Shown: positions 52,959 to 63,616, counted from the first letter of the stretch. The stretch is 64,000 nucleotides of DNA from an uncultured Fidelibacterota bacterium (GCA_913041945.1 CAJWIT010000001.1:1-64000); one strand, 5' to 3'. Notes: generated by a model not told the origin, from the letters alone. Numbers and translations: made by a program.

Positions 52959-54425
52959 TTAGACCAATTCAACATATGAATGGAGTCCTTCAACACCGCC
53001 TTCTCTTCCCATGCCACTTTCCTTATATCCACCAAAAGGAGACCCTGGATCAAATTTATTAAACGTATTTGCCCAAATAACTCCTGCCCGAATTTCTCTT
53101 GTTACTTTGAATAGTTTTGAACCCTTATCTGTCCACACACCGCCAGAGAGACCAAAAGGGGTATTGTTTGCTTTTGTAATTGCTTCATCCACTGTACGGA
53201 ACGTTTGAATAGCCAATACAGGTCCAAAAATTTCTTCCTGAACAATACGATGGGATTGGGAAACGTCAGTAAAAAGAGTGGGAGCATGCCAAAAACCCTT
53301 CCCCGGCAGTTTACAAGATGGTTGGTAAATCAATCCTCCTTCTTTTTTGCCGATATCCACATATGTACATATTTTTTCCAGCTGCGGCCTGGAATTAATC
53401 GCACCAATATCTGTATTTTTATCTAGCGGATCTCCAATCACTAGAGTTTCCATCCTGTCTTTCAGTTTACTAAGGACTTCCATTGCCACACTTTCCTGCA
53501 CATAAAGCCGGGAACCGGCACAGCATACATGCCCTTGATTAAAAAAGATAGCATTGATAATGCCTTCGACAGCTTGGTCTAAAGCCGCATCCTCAAAAAT
53601 AATATTGGCTGCTTTTCCGCCCAGTTCAAGAGTGTACTTTTTTTCAGACCCCGCCACTGCTTTCATAATATATTTCCCGACCTCAGTGGATCCAGTAAAC
53701 GCCACTTTATTCACACAAGGATGCTGCACCAGCATTTGTCCTGTTTTACTACCCCCGGTTATAATATTCACAACACCCGGAGGCAAATCTGCCTCCTGAA
53801 TCACCTCTGCAAGTTTCAATGCAGTGAGAGGTGTGGTTTCTGCCGGTTTCAGAACTACCGTATTACCTGTAGCTAGGGCTGGCGCAATTTTCCATGCTGC
53901 CATCAACAAAGGAAAATTCCAGGGAATTATTTGCCCGGCAACTCCCAACGATTTTGTGTTGCGGCCTGGGAAAGCATAATCCAGCTTATCCGCCCAACCT
54001 GCATAATAAAAAAAATGTGCTGCTGCCAGCGGAACATCCACATCCCGGGACTCCCTGATTGGCTTACCGCCATCCATGGATTCAATCACTGCAAACTCCC
54101 GCGCCCGTTCCTGAATTAAACGTGCAATGCGAAAAATGTATTTTCCCCGTTCAGAGGGATTCATTTTTGACCACACTTTTTCATAGGATTGCTGAGCTGC
54201 CTTAACAGCCTTATCCACATCTTTCTCATTGGCTTCCGAAACTTCAGAAAGCTTCTTCTCATTGGCAGGATTAATTGTATCAAAATAATTGCCCCCTTTT
54301 GAGGATGTGAATTTTCCGTCAATGAATAATCCATACCGATCTTTCAGCTCTATGTGATCTGTGCTTTCAAGCGCAGGACTGTATGACCAGTTCGTATCAA
54401 ACTTTAATGTCTTTGTTTTATTCAT
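52959..54425 (-). CDS. Aldehyde dehydrogenase
   Basis: FTGSTEVGKYI, LELGGKAANIIF, NQGHVCCAGSRLYV, EEIFGPVLAI. Confidence 0.95.
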   Translation of the reverse strand: MNKTKTLKFDTNWSYSPALESTDHIELKDRYGLFIDGKFTSSKGGNYFDTINPANEKKLSEVSEANEKDVDKAVKAAQQSYEKVWSKMNPSERGKYIFRIARLIQERAREFAVIESMDGGKPIRESRDVDVPLAAAHFFYYAGWADKLDYAFPGRNTKSLGVAGQIIPWNFPLLMAAWKIAPALATGNTVVLKPAETTPLTALKLAEVIQEADLPPGVVNIITGGSKTGQMLVQHPCVNKVAFTGSTEVGKYIMKAVAGSEKKYTLELGGKAANIIFEDAALDQAVEGIINAIFFNQGHVCCAGSRLYVQESVAMEVLSKLKDRMETLVIGDPLDKNTDIGAINSRPQLEKICTYVDIGKKEGGLIYQPSCKLPGKGFWHAPTLFTDVSQSHRIVQEEIFGPVLAIQTFRTVDEAITKANNTPFGLSGGVWTDKGSKLFKVTREIRAGVIWANTFNKFDPGSPFGGYKESGMGREGGVEGLHSYVELV

Positions 54426-54437
54426 TTGTTTTATTCT

Positions 54438-55331
54438 CTAATCAATAGAATAATAATTGATGGATTGATAAACACCTGTCGACTGTTTGACAATTTGCAT
54501 CAAAACATCATTCGCCAAAGAACTGGCTCCAAACCGAAACCTGTCTGCAGTCATCCATCCCTGCCCCAGAGTTTCCCTCACCATAACCAGATATTGGATG
54601 GCAAGTTTCGCAGTACTGACTCCCCCGGCTGGTTTCATCCCGACCATTCTTCCTGTCCTTTTATAATAATCCCGAATGGCTTCCAGCATGACTAGTACCA
54701 CAGACGGTGTGGCAGCTGGCTTTACTTTTCCTGTTGATGTTTTGATAAAGTCTGCTCCCGCCTCCATAACCAAATCACTTGCCTTGCGCACATTGTCCAA
54801 TGTAACCAATTCTCCCGTTTCCAAAATTACTTTTAGAAGGGCTGAACCACATGTTTTTTTTACCTTAGCTACCTCATCAAAAACATAAGAATAATCTCCC
54901 TGTAAAAATCGTCCCCTGGAAATTACCATGTCCACTTCATTGGCACCTGCACCTACAACGGACTTTACCTCTTCAAGCTTTGTGTCTAAGGTTGTCATTC
55001 CACTGGGGAATGCCGTGGCAACAGATGCTATGTTAATTGAACTTCCTTTCAATGCTTTTTTAGCTACTTTCACCATGCTAGGATATACACACACTGCAGC
55101 CACCTGGGGAAGTTTTGGAAACTGGTCGTGCAGATGAACCGCCTTGTAACAGAGCTGCTTTACTTTTCCCGGAGAATCCTTACCTTCGAGGGTGGTCAGG
55201 TCAATCATGCTTAAAACCAATTTCAAAGCCTTGATTTTAGATTCTTTTTTTATACTTCGGGAAAATAATCGGGAGGCTCTCTCTCCTACACCTATCTGAT
55301 CAATTGGGTGGATTTGAGGATGGTAGTTCAT
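54438..55331 (-). CDS. deoC: Deoxyribose-phosphate aldolase
   Basis: DLTTLEGKDSP, ANEVDMVISRG, FIKTSTGK, GMKPAGGVST. Confidence 0.95.
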   Translation of the reverse strand: MNYHPQIHPIDQIGVGERASRLFSRSIKKESKIKALKLVLSMIDLTTLEGKDSPGKVKQLCYKAVHLHDQFPKLPQVAAVCVYPSMVKVAKKALKGSSINIASVATAFPSGMTTLDTKLEEVKSVVGAGANEVDMVISRGRFLQGDYSYVFDEVAKVKKTCGSALLKVILETGELVTLDNVRKASDLVMEAGADFIKTSTGKVKPAATPSVVLVMLEAIRDYYKRTGRMVGMKPAGGVSTAKLAIQYLVMVRETLGQGWMTADRFRFGASSLANDVLMQIVKQSTGVYQSINYYSID

Positions 55332-55360
55332 TATAACATGTTTTCCGTTTACTGTTCTTG

Positions 55361-56698
55361 TTACAGGGTAGATTTTACACTTTCTACCAGGTTTAGGGCT
55401 TCAGAATTATTAGGCGCTTCAGCATAGATACGTAAAATGGGTTCAGTGTTGGATTTCCGCAAGTGAACCCAGCGGTCATCCCAGATAAATTTCAACCCAT
55501 CCTTGTCATTCGTCTCAACATCACTGTATTTCTCCCTCACACTTTTTAGAACGGATTCTACATCCATATCGCCCAAGTTTATTTTATCTTTAACTATTTT
55601 AAACTGAGGCAACGCCGAATAAATCTCACTCAAAGGTTTTTTATTCTGTGCCATCCGATTCAAGACCATAGTAACTCCGACAAGGGAATCCCGTCCCAGG
55701 TGTGCTTCCTTCAGGATTACACCGCCGTTCCCTTCTCCTCCAAATTTTGCTTTCAATTCAATCATCTTTTCTACAACATTAATTTCTCCCACAGGGGTTC
55801 TTTCCACCCTGCATTTGTACTTTTCTGCTGTTTTTTCCAATGCCATGCTGGTTGAGAGATTCACAACAAATGTTTCGGATGTACCCATTTTTTTCATATA
55901 TCCTTCTGCAGCCAGCACCAATGTGTATTCCTCTCCCAATGGCACACCCTTCTCAGAAACGACAGCCAGGCGGTCAGCGTCTGGGTCCACAGCAAAACCT
56001 ACATCCGCACTGTTGGCGATAACGGACTGACAGAGGTCAGTTAGATTTTCCGGTAACGGTTCCGTGCCCCGGGTAAATTCCCCGGAAGGTTCACAGTTTA
56101 AAGGCACTACATCACAACCAAGCGCCTCTAACATGGCCGGCAAGGCTACCGCACCGGCCCCGTTTACTGCATCTATTACAACCTTAAATTTGCGACGACG
56201 AATTCTATTTATATTAACACAGTTCAAACTAACATTATGGATTATATGTTTTTGAATTGAATTTTTATCTTTCCAATATATTCCGTTTGGTTGGGATGGC
56301 TCCTTTTTCAAATGATCGTCTACGAAGGAAAACAGCTCTTCACATTCCTTAGGATAGAAAAAGATACCGTCTTCGCGGACAAATTTCAAACCATTCCATT
56401 CAATTGGATTGTGGCTTGCTGTCACTATAATTCCCCCGGCAGAATCCGTCTCGCCAACCAAAAATTGGATGGTGGGAGTTGGAACAATGCCACAATCAAT
56501 TACATCTCTTCCCAATTGAATTAACTTGTCAACAATTCCCATGACTATTTCATGCCCTGATGGACGGCTATCACGTCCAACGATAATCACTCCATTTTGT
56601 TGAAGGGAATGTACCGCTTCTGCATATCGTCTTGCTTTTCGAGGAGTTAAATGGGTTCCAACCAGACCCCGTACACCTGATATATTCTGAATCAGCAT
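55361..56698 (-). CDS. Phosphoglucosamine mutase/phosphomannomutase family
   Basis: TASHNPIEWNGLKF active site, DPDADRLAVV metal site, GEGNGGVI sugar loop, RKSNTEPILRIYAE. Confidence 0.93.
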   Translation of the reverse strand: MLIQNISGVRGLVGTHLTPRKARRYAEAVHSLQQNGVIIVGRDSRPSGHEIVMGIVDKLIQLGRDVIDCGIVPTPTIQFLVGETDSAGGIIVTASHNPIEWNGLKFVREDGIFFYPKECEELFSFVDDHLKKEPSQPNGIYWKDKNSIQKHIIHNVSLNCVNINRIRRRKFKVVIDAVNGAGAVALPAMLEALGCDVVPLNCEPSGEFTRGTEPLPENLTDLCQSVIANSADVGFAVDPDADRLAVVSEKGVPLGEEYTLVLAAEGYMKKMGTSETFVVNLSTSMALEKTAEKYKCRVERTPVGEINVVEKMIELKAKFGGEGNGGVILKEAHLGRDSLVGVTMVLNRMAQNKKPLSEIYSALPQFKIVKDKINLGDMDVESVLKSVREKYSDVETNDKDGLKFIWDDRWVHLRKSNTEPILRIYAEAPNNSEALNLVESVKSTL

Positions 56699-56734
56699 TG
56701 TGTATACATTTTAATAATAAACAGATAAAAATAA

Positions 56735-56764
56735 AAAAGGTTCGGTATATTTACCGAACCTTTT
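56735..56764 (-). terminator. Rho-independent terminator downstream of rpsU
   Basis: Perfect 13-bp stem AAAAGGTTCGGTA/TACCGAACCTTTT, 4-nt loop, followed on minus strand by a T-run. Confidence 0.9.
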
Positions 56765-56786
56765 ACATGACTTATCAAATAGATAT

Positions 56787-56984
56787 CTAATAAGAAGCAT
56801 ATCTGGCAAATCTTGCCAGTCTTCTCATAGTTTTTTTCCGTTCTACCCTTTTTTCATCACTTGGTTTTACATAGTAAGCTTTTCGCCTGACTTCTCTCAA
56901 TATTCCTGCCCGTTCCCACTTTTTTTTAAATCGTCGTAAGGCTCGCTCTAGCTGTTCTCCATCACGCACTTTAACTCCTACCAA
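56787..56984 (-). CDS. rpsU: 30S ribosomal protein S21
   Basis: VGVKVRDGEQLERALRRFKKKWERAGILREVRRKAYYVKPSDEKRVERKK. Confidence 0.96.
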   Translation of the reverse strand: MVGVKVRDGEQLERALRRFKKKWERAGILREVRRKAYYVKPSDEKRVERKKTMRRLARFARYASY

Positions 56985-57006
56985 TTTATTGCCTCCTTCA
57001 TATAGA

Positions 57007-57861
57007 TTATCCTAAATAGGTTCTCAAGGCTTTGCTCCGTGAACGATGGCGCAATCTCCTGATTGCCTTTTCCTTGATTTGTCGCACCCGTTCCCGGGTT
57101 AAATTAAATTCTTCACCAATCTCATTCAGGGTCAAAGCGTAATCCCGATCAATTCCAAAGTACATTTTGATCACATCTCTTTCCCTTTCTTTTAATGTGT
57201 TTAGCGAATGACGAATTTCATCTTTTAATGAATCACTCATGAGCGGAGTATCTGGTGGTATTTGTTTATCATCCTCAATGACATCAATGAGTGCATTTTT
57301 TTCTCCATCTTTAAAGGGTGCGTTTAAAGAATGGTGTCTCCGTGAGATTCTCATTGCATCAAGGACATCACCAGAGGACATTTCTAATTGGCGTCCAAGT
57401 TCATCTTCGTTCGGGGTTCTTTCTACTTCTGCTTCTAGTTTTTCAGCTCTTTTCGTGATTTTACTAATTGTCCCAACCCTGTTTAATGGAAGACGTACAA
57501 TTCTGGAATGCTCAGCTAAAGCCTGAAGAATGGACTGCCGAATCCACCAAACTGCATAGGATATGAATTTAAATCCCCGAGTTTCATCAAACCGCCCTGC
57601 AGCTTTTATCAACCCAAGATTGCCTTCATTAATCAGATCTGTTAGAGGAAGTCCTTGCCCTTGATAATCTTTTGCTACTGACACAACAAACCTTAGATTT
57701 GCTTCTGTTAATTTTTTCAATGCCGGATAGTTGCCCTTTTTTATTAATTGAGCACATACAATCTCTTCCTCCGGAGGAAGGGGTTCATACTTTCCAATTT
57801 CTTCTAAATAACGACTTAAACTTCGGTTTGATTCGTTGATAGCTCTTCCAGCCTTGGCCAT
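57007..57861 (-). CDS. rpoD: Primary sigma-70 family factor (RpoD/SigA)
   Basis: [66 protein letters not shown]. Confidence 0.95.
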   Translation of the reverse strand: MAKAGRAINESNRSLSRYLEEIGKYEPLPPEEEIVCAQLIKKGNYPALKKLTEANLRFVVSVAKDYQGQGLPLTDLINEGNLGLIKAAGRFDETRGFKFISYAVWWIRQSILQALAEHSRIVRLPLNRVGTISKITKRAEKLEAEVERTPNEDELGRQLEMSSGDVLDAMRISRRHHSLNAPFKDGEKNALIDVIEDDKQIPPDTPLMSDSLKDEIRHSLNTLKERERDVIKMYFGIDRDYALTLNEIGEEFNLTRERVRQIKEKAIRRLRHRSRSKALRTYLG

Positions 57862-57936
57862 AAAGATTCCCTATTTTTATTTCAAGAATAGCTTACAAGT
57901 ATACAAAATTCTCGACAAGAATACAAGCTTTGTCAT

Positions 57937-58701
57937 TTATCTGCTTTGAAGAAGTTTTACAAACTCCTGAATCAGTAAAGTTTCTGGTCTTCTGCTGAAA
58001 TCAATTTTTTCCTGGATCTTCAAATGAAAATCAAATTCTTTCAGAGAATTTCTGAGCATCTTCCGTCTTTGAGAAAATGCCGATTGTACAATTTTCCCAA
58101 ATCGTTTAAACTGATCATCTCGAATTAATGGTTTCGGTTTCTTCACTAACTGAATAATTGATGATTCAACTTTTGGTTTTGGAATAAATACATTCGGAGA
58201 AATATTAAAACAAATTTTCACATCTATAAATACTCCAATCATTACAGTGAGACGACCATATGCTTTTGTCCCCACTTTCCCCGTCAGCCGTTCCGCCATT
58301 TCTTTCTGTACCATCAAATATGCATCTGACCAGTGGCTCCGTTGCTTAATTAACCAGAACAATATCGGGGAAGTAATATTGTACGGAATATTTCCTATAA
58401 CCCTTACAGGTGGTGCAAGGGGAAGTGAAACCAAATCCAGCAAAAGAATATCCTTATGGAGAAAATGACACGACTGTAAATGTTTCAAAGATTGTAAATA
58501 AGCTACAAGCTCGGGGTCAATTTCCACCGCTGTCATTTGTTCCACAGCGGGTAACATCAACTCCGTCAGAGCGCCCTCACCGGGGCCGATTTCAAGAATC
58601 CTATCTTCGCTTTTAAGATTGAGAATGCTAACAATTTTCTTAAGTAAATTCTTGTCCACAAGAAAATTCTGCCCCCATTTCTTTTTTGCATACCGCACCA
58701 A
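57937..58701 (-). CDS. rsmA: 16S rRNA (adenine1518/1519-N6)-dimethyltransferase
   Basis: KKWGQNFLVDKNLLKKIV, ILEIGPGEGALTE, VIGNIPYNITSPILF. Confidence 0.96.
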   Translation of the reverse strand: MVRYAKKKWGQNFLVDKNLLKKIVSILNLKSEDRILEIGPGEGALTELMLPAVEQMTAVEIDPELVAYLQSLKHLQSCHFLHKDILLLDLVSLPLAPPVRVIGNIPYNITSPILFWLIKQRSHWSDAYLMVQKEMAERLTGKVGTKAYGRLTVMIGVFIDVKICFNISPNVFIPKPKVESSIIQLVKKPKPLIRDDQFKRFGKIVQSAFSQRRKMLRNSLKEFDFHLKIQEKIDFSRRPETLLIQEFVKLLQSR

Positions 58702-58767
58702 AATAATCTATCCTTTTTTCATAAAAATAAATAGGTTTCGGCTCATACCTTTACAGGATAATTCTTC

Positions 58768-59538
58768 TTAAGAGAGTTCTGATTTTAGACCAAAAAGACA
58801 TTTTGCATTTTCACTGGTTTGGGAAGCCACTATCTCAATTGATATCCCCTGGATTTCCGCTAGTGTTTCCGCTACAAAACGAGTCCGTCCTGGTTCATTT
58901 GGTTTTCCACGAAAAGGGACGGGACTGAGATAAGGTGAATCTGTTTCAACCATCAATCTTTCAAGGGGAAGCTGTTTTGCCACCCCAGGCAAATTGCTGT
59001 TTTTAAAAGTCAGGTTACCGGCAAATGAGATATAATATCCCAGTTTTAAAAACAAATTAGCTATCGCCAAATCACCAGAGAAACAATGGGCAACCCCATT
59101 CATGCCTGGATAGCCTGAAAGGATTCTGACCACATCATCGTCTGCTTCACGGTTGTGAAAAATAACCGGTTTTTTCATTTCTTGTGCCAATTCAACTTGT
59201 TCTCGAAACACCTTAACTTGAATTGTTGGTTCAGAAATATTTCGAAAGAAATCCAATCCCATTTCACCGCAGGCAACTACTTTAGGATGTTCTAATAATT
59301 CCTCCAGTTCTCGCAAATACCCATCTTTCACATTCTTTGTATCATAGGGATGGACACCGGCTGAAGCATAAATAGGTTCATATTTTTCGGCAAGCTCCAA
59401 ACTTTCCCTGGAATCTCCCAGGTTTGTTCCCACACAAATAAAGCGAGTAACACCAAGCTCATTGGCTCTTTCAAGAACTCCTGGAAGATCATTCTTTAGG
59501 TCATCATAAAAAAGATGGCAGTGTGTATCAATTAACAA
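58768..59538 (-). CDS. TatD family hydrolase
   Basis: LIDTHCHLFYDD, YASAGVHPYDT, CGEMGLDFFRN, METDSPYLSPVPFRGKPNEP. Confidence 0.95.
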   Translation of the reverse strand: MLIDTHCHLFYDDLKNDLPGVLERANELGVTRFICVGTNLGDSRESLELAEKYEPIYASAGVHPYDTKNVKDGYLRELEELLEHPKVVACGEMGLDFFRNISEPTIQVKVFREQVELAQEMKKPVIFHNREADDDVVRILSGYPGMNGVAHCFSGDLAIANLFLKLGYYISFAGNLTFKNSNLPGVAKQLPLERLMVETDSPYLSPVPFRGKPNEPGRTRFVAETLAEIQGISIEIVASQTSENAKCLFGLKSELS

Positions 59539-59680
59539 GGTTGGCCTTCACTGTATATATAATAAAAAAAACTATTAAGCAGTGATTACTTTAAAACTTC
59601 CCAATTGATTGGAGTTGCCTTTATTAAACATATCAATTAAGCCTAACCTTTCCCCCTTGTCCTTCTTTTTATCCAATACC

Positions 59681-61198
59681 TTAAGTATTCACTTCAATTC
59701 TTGGGAATAGCGATGGATGTTCTTTCAGTTCACTCCCAGGTTTAAGCTGTCCCCACGCTAAGCTTGTATGTTCAGCATTTAGAGTTTCCAATACAATCAA
59801 TGTCCGGTTGGGCATAACCGGCTGCAATAATAACGCCCCCAGTCGCATTGCTTCTGCTGCAGTAATCAACACTCTTCCTGCTGCTGATTTATCCTCTTTT
59901 ACTCGTTTCCAGGGCACCTGCTGTTCCATGTACCGATTTACACTGCGGATAAACTGCATTGTCTCTTCGATAGCTTCATTGATCCGCATGTTATGAATCA
60001 GTTTGTTCACTTTTTCAATAGTACCTTCCGCTTGTTTTTTCATCTCATTCTCAGCAGATGTTGGTTCTCCCCACTTAGGCATTTTTCCATCAAAGTTTTT
60101 TTGGATTAACCGGCTCACACGGCTCAGCAAATTCCCAAAATCGTTGGCAAGATCGCTGTTATATCGCTTAGTGAAGGATTCCATAGTAAAATTAGAATCC
60201 TGCCCCAGCACCATTTCACGCATGAGGTAATACCGCACCGGATCTACACCATACTCATCTATGAGCTCCATAGGATCCACCACATTCCCCATAGATTTAC
60301 TCATTTTCGATTTTTCCATTAGCCACCAGCCATGTGCGAAGATGGTTTTCGGTAGAGGAATACCGGCGGACATAAGCATCGTGGGCCAGTATACGGCATG
60401 GGTCATTAAAATATCTTTACCAATAAGATGAACTGCCTGGGACCACCATTTTTCAAAGACTTCCGGGTCACTACCGTAGCCGGGGCTGGTAACATAATTT
60501 AGGAGTGCATCGAACCAAACGTACGTCACATAATTATGATCAAAAGGCAGTTCTACCCCCCAGTTCAGTCGGTTTTTCGGGCGTGAAATACAAAGATCTT
60601 CCAATGGTTGACTCAGAAATCCAAGAATCTCATTTTTCCGATGCTGTGGTTGAATAAACTCCAGATTTTTATTGATATAATCAATGAGTTCCTTCTGGTA
60701 CTTGCTCATTTTGAAAAAGTAATTTTTCTCCGTTATGTATTCCAGTTCTTTTTCATGTTGAGGGCATTTCCCGTCTTCCAGCTCCTTTTCCGTATAAAAC
60801 CGTTCACAACCAATACAATAGCTGCCACCGTACTCATCCATATAAATATCCCCAGAATCCTTTACCGCATTCAAAACAGCTTTTACCACTTTTTCATGGC
60901 GAGGTTCAGTAGTACGAATGAAATCATCGTATTGAATATGCAGTTTCTCCCACAGATGTTTCCATTTCGGAGCCATTTCATCACAATGTTGCTGTGGATC
61001 AATCCCCCGCTCTTCCGCTACCTGCTGCACCTTTTGTCCATGTTCATCAAGACCTGTGAGGAAAAACACCTCCTGTCCCATAGAGCGGTGATATCTGGAT
61101 AATACATCCGCTAAAATAGTTGTATATGAATGCCCAATATGAGGTTCATCGTTCGCATAATAAATTGGAGTCGTAATGTAAAAAGTGTTCTCAGCCAT
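59681..61198 (-). CDS. metG: Methionyl-tRNA synthetase
   Basis: TTPIYYANDEPHIGHSYTT, GLDEHGQKVQQVAEERG, KMSKSMGN; start at MAENTFYITT. Confidence 0.97.
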   Translation of the reverse strand: MAENTFYITTPIYYANDEPHIGHSYTTILADVLSRYHRSMGQEVFFLTGLDEHGQKVQQVAEERGIDPQQHCDEMAPKWKHLWEKLHIQYDDFIRTTEPRHEKVVKAVLNAVKDSGDIYMDEYGGSYCIGCERFYTEKELEDGKCPQHEKELEYITEKNYFFKMSKYQKELIDYINKNLEFIQPQHRKNEILGFLSQPLEDLCISRPKNRLNWGVELPFDHNYVTYVWFDALLNYVTSPGYGSDPEVFEKWWSQAVHLIGKDILMTHAVYWPTMLMSAGIPLPKTIFAHGWWLMEKSKMSKSMGNVVDPMELIDEYGVDPVRYYLMREMVLGQDSNFTMESFTKRYNSDLANDFGNLLSRVSRLIQKNFDGKMPKWGEPTSAENEMKKQAEGTIEKVNKLIHNMRINEAIEETMQFIRSVNRYMEQQVPWKRVKEDKSAAGRVLITAAEAMRLGALLLQPVMPNRTLIVLETLNAEHTSLAWGQLKPGSELKEHPSLFPRIEVNT

Positions 61199-62336
61199 AT
61201 AGCCTGCCTTCATTCATTTCTCGATGTAATTTGATCAATAAATTAGTCAATGCTATGGATGTATTCAAATTTCGAGTCATTCCAGTCAGTATTTCTTCCA
61301 GATATGTATCAATTCGAAGGAAGTCAATTTCCCGAAGTTTTTGAACCAACGATAGGGATCCTTCATCCAGCCCTACTAAAGATACATCACTGGATAGACC
61401 TAATTTCCCCCTGTATGCGCTTCGGAGCCAAAGTTGAAGTAGGTGAAATTTAAATATGAACTCTTGGGGATCATTTAAAGCCAGCCGGGAATATTCATTG
61501 ATAAATTGTCTCCAGTTTGAACCATCTTCTGTAAAAATTGATACAACCATATCCTTTATCATAACCAAAATATTTTCTGTAGATTTATCTAATAGAGAGT
61601 AGGCTCTATGCATATTGCCCTGAGAAATTTCTGTAACAACAGGAACCAGTTCAGAACTAATACCCATTTTTTCAAGGTACAGTGTCATAACTTCCGGATC
61701 TAGCGGGGGAAAATTAACCTGTTGGCAGCGGGATGAAAGTGTTGGCAAAAGTTGTTCTTTATAATCTGTCACTAAAATCAAAGTTGTATTATTAGGGGGC
61801 TCTTCTAAAATTTTCAAAAGTGCATTCCCTGCAGCACCTTGACCAATAGAAAGAAGATGGGCATCAAAAATCAAAACAGTTTTTCGACCCTGAATATGAG
61901 ATTTTAAATAAAGTGTTTTTCTAAGGTCTCTAATGGAACTGATTAAAATTTGTTTTGCTTTTGGAAAAGCAATTTTAAAAAATGGATTCGTCGCTTTTTC
62001 TTGAATAGCCGCCTGAAATAATCCTATGTTTTCTCTGTCTTCTTTCAGTTGCCCCTTTCCACCAGCAACAGTACTTGCGCTACCGGGAAGAGGTACAATA
62101 AAAGTAAGATGTTCATGCTGAAGTGTCCTAAATCGTTTACAGGACCCGCATTCACCGCACGGGCCCTTAGGTTTCTTTTCACAATTAAGTCCAGCGGAAA
62201 ATGCTATTGCAATGCCTTCTTTTCCACAGCCGGAAGGACCAGAAAAAAGGTATGAACTTCCTACTCTTCCTGTGGCAATAATTCCCTGAAGTCTTTCCCA
62301 AATTTTTGGCTGTAAAGATATGGAAGCAGAAATCAT
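61191..62336 (-). CDS. holB: DNA polymerase III delta' subunit
   Basis: SSYLFSGPSGCGKEGIA, CGECGSCKRF, GNALLKILEEPPNNTTLILVT; start MISASISLQ gives ATGA overlap with upstream gene. Confidence 0.9.
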   Translation of the reverse strand: MISASISLQPKIWERLQGIIATGRVGSSYLFSGPSGCGKEGIAIAFSAGLNCEKKPKGPCGECGSCKRFRTLQHEHLTFIVPLPGSASTVAGGKGQLKEDRENIGLFQAAIQEKATNPFFKIAFPKAKQILISSIRDLRKTLYLKSHIQGRKTVLIFDAHLLSIGQGAAGNALLKILEEPPNNTTLILVTDYKEQLLPTLSSRCQQVNFPPLDPEVMTLYLEKMGISSELVPVVTEISQGNMHRAYSLLDKSTENILVMIKDMVVSIFTEDGSNWRQFINEYSRLALNDPQEFIFKFHLLQLWLRSAYRGKLGLSSDVSLVGLDEGSLSLVQKLREIDFLRIDTYLEEILTGMTRNLNTSIALTNLLIKLHREMNEGRLYG

Positions 62337-63616
62337 TTTTTCACCAGCCATTTTTCCGGATTCAGTTTTTGATTCTTTCCCCAAATTTCAAAATGAAGGG
62401 TGGCACCATTTATAGAGCCCGAATCTCCCATATAGGCGATTACATCTCCAGCCTGTACTTCACTATCTATACTGGTCTGAATATCGGACACATGACTGTA
62501 CACTGTATAAAAATCTCCCCCATGATCAATAATGATCATAGTACCGTATCCGCGAATATAGGTGATGGTTGTAACCACTCCTCCTAAAACAGATCGAATA
62601 GGCGAACCCAATTTCCCCTTAATATCAATCCCAAGGCTTTCTGTGACCGTTTTGAGTTCCGGATTCCGATGTTTGCCAAATTTAGTGACAACTTTCCCTT
62701 CCGCAGGCCAGGGGAGCAGGCCCTCAACTTCGGCAAAGGTTTTTGATTTTAATAATTCTTGTTGACGGCGAATGCGCTCTGCTCTCTCGAACCGGGCTTT
62801 ATCCTCTAATATTTTCTTTCGGAGTATTTCTAATTCTTTTAATCCTACCTGCTTTTCCTCTATATAATGTGTCAGCTCCACCTTGTTTTCTTTTATTTTT
62901 TTAAGTTCTTTTTCCTTGGATCCCTTCTTCTTTTTCAACACGCCTTTCTGCCGTTTTCGTTCTTCTGCAAGGACCTGGGATCTACGTAACGCTGATTTCT
63001 GTTTTGATTTTAAAGTGACTTTTTCCTGCAGTAACTCTGCAAGACCTTCCTTTTGTTTATTAATTTCCGCTAGCAGAGTCTTTAACCTATCCTGGATTTG
63101 TGATTCAATTTCGGAAATCAGAAATAAATAATGTGATCTGTAAACAGCCTGCCTCCAAGATGTAGAGCTTAATAATTTTTCCAGTATTGAGAGGGTTCCT
63201 CTTTTATAGGTATATACAGCACGGTTTGCATACCGATCCCGTACAAAGGATAATTCTTCTTCATTCTTTGCTATTTTTTCTTCCGTTTTTGTAATCTTAG
63301 CACGGATATTTTTTTCTTCTCTTTCATGTCTGGTTATTGCCCTGCGTATTGACTGTATTTCTTTTTCAATTTCTGTTAGTAAGCGGTTAATGAGAAAAAT
63401 TTCTTCTCCAAGAATTGTAACTTTCCTAGCAACAGTTTTTTCCTTTTTTTCTTCCTTTATTATCCTTTTTTTTGTGCGTTCAATCTCTTTTTTTATGGAC
63501 TCAATCTTATTTTTTTGTGAATCCAATTCCTCATCAAAGTCCTGAGCGGAGGATTGACAATATCCTCCGAAAGATACAAAAAAAATGAAAACAGTGAATA
63601 TTTGATAAATCTTCAT
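62333..63616 (-). CDS. EnvC-like murein hydrolase activator, coiled-coil plus M23 domain
   Basis: Signal peptide, long coiled-coil, LPWPAEGKVVTKFGKHRNPEL..., IIIDHGGDFYTVYSHVSDI, GATLHFEIW. Confidence 0.93.
   Translation of the reverse strand: MKIYQIFTVFIFFVSFGGYCQSSAQDFDEELDSQKNKIESIKKEIERTKKRIIKEEKKEKTVARKVTILGEEIFLINRLLTEIEKEIQSIRRAITRHEREEKNIRAKITKTEEKIAKNEEELSFVRDRYANRAVYTYKRGTLSILEKLLSSTSWRQAVYRSHYLFLISEIESQIQDRLKTLLAEINKQKEGLAELLQEKVTLKSKQKSALRRSQVLAEERKRQKGVLKKKKGSKEKELKKIKENKVELTHYIEEKQVGLKELEILRKKILEDKARFERAERIRRQQELLKSKTFAEVEGLLPWPAEGKVVTKFGKHRNPELKTVTESLGIDIKGKLGSPIRSVLGGVVTTITYIRGYGTMIIIDHGGDFYTVYSHVSDIQTSIDSEVQAGDVIAYMGDSGSINGATLHFEIWGKNQKLNPEKWLVKK

Noticed and set aside
60608-61102. 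164-aa plus-strand ORF antisense to metG
   Set aside because: Lies wholly within conserved metG; Phe/Ile-rich shadow translation.
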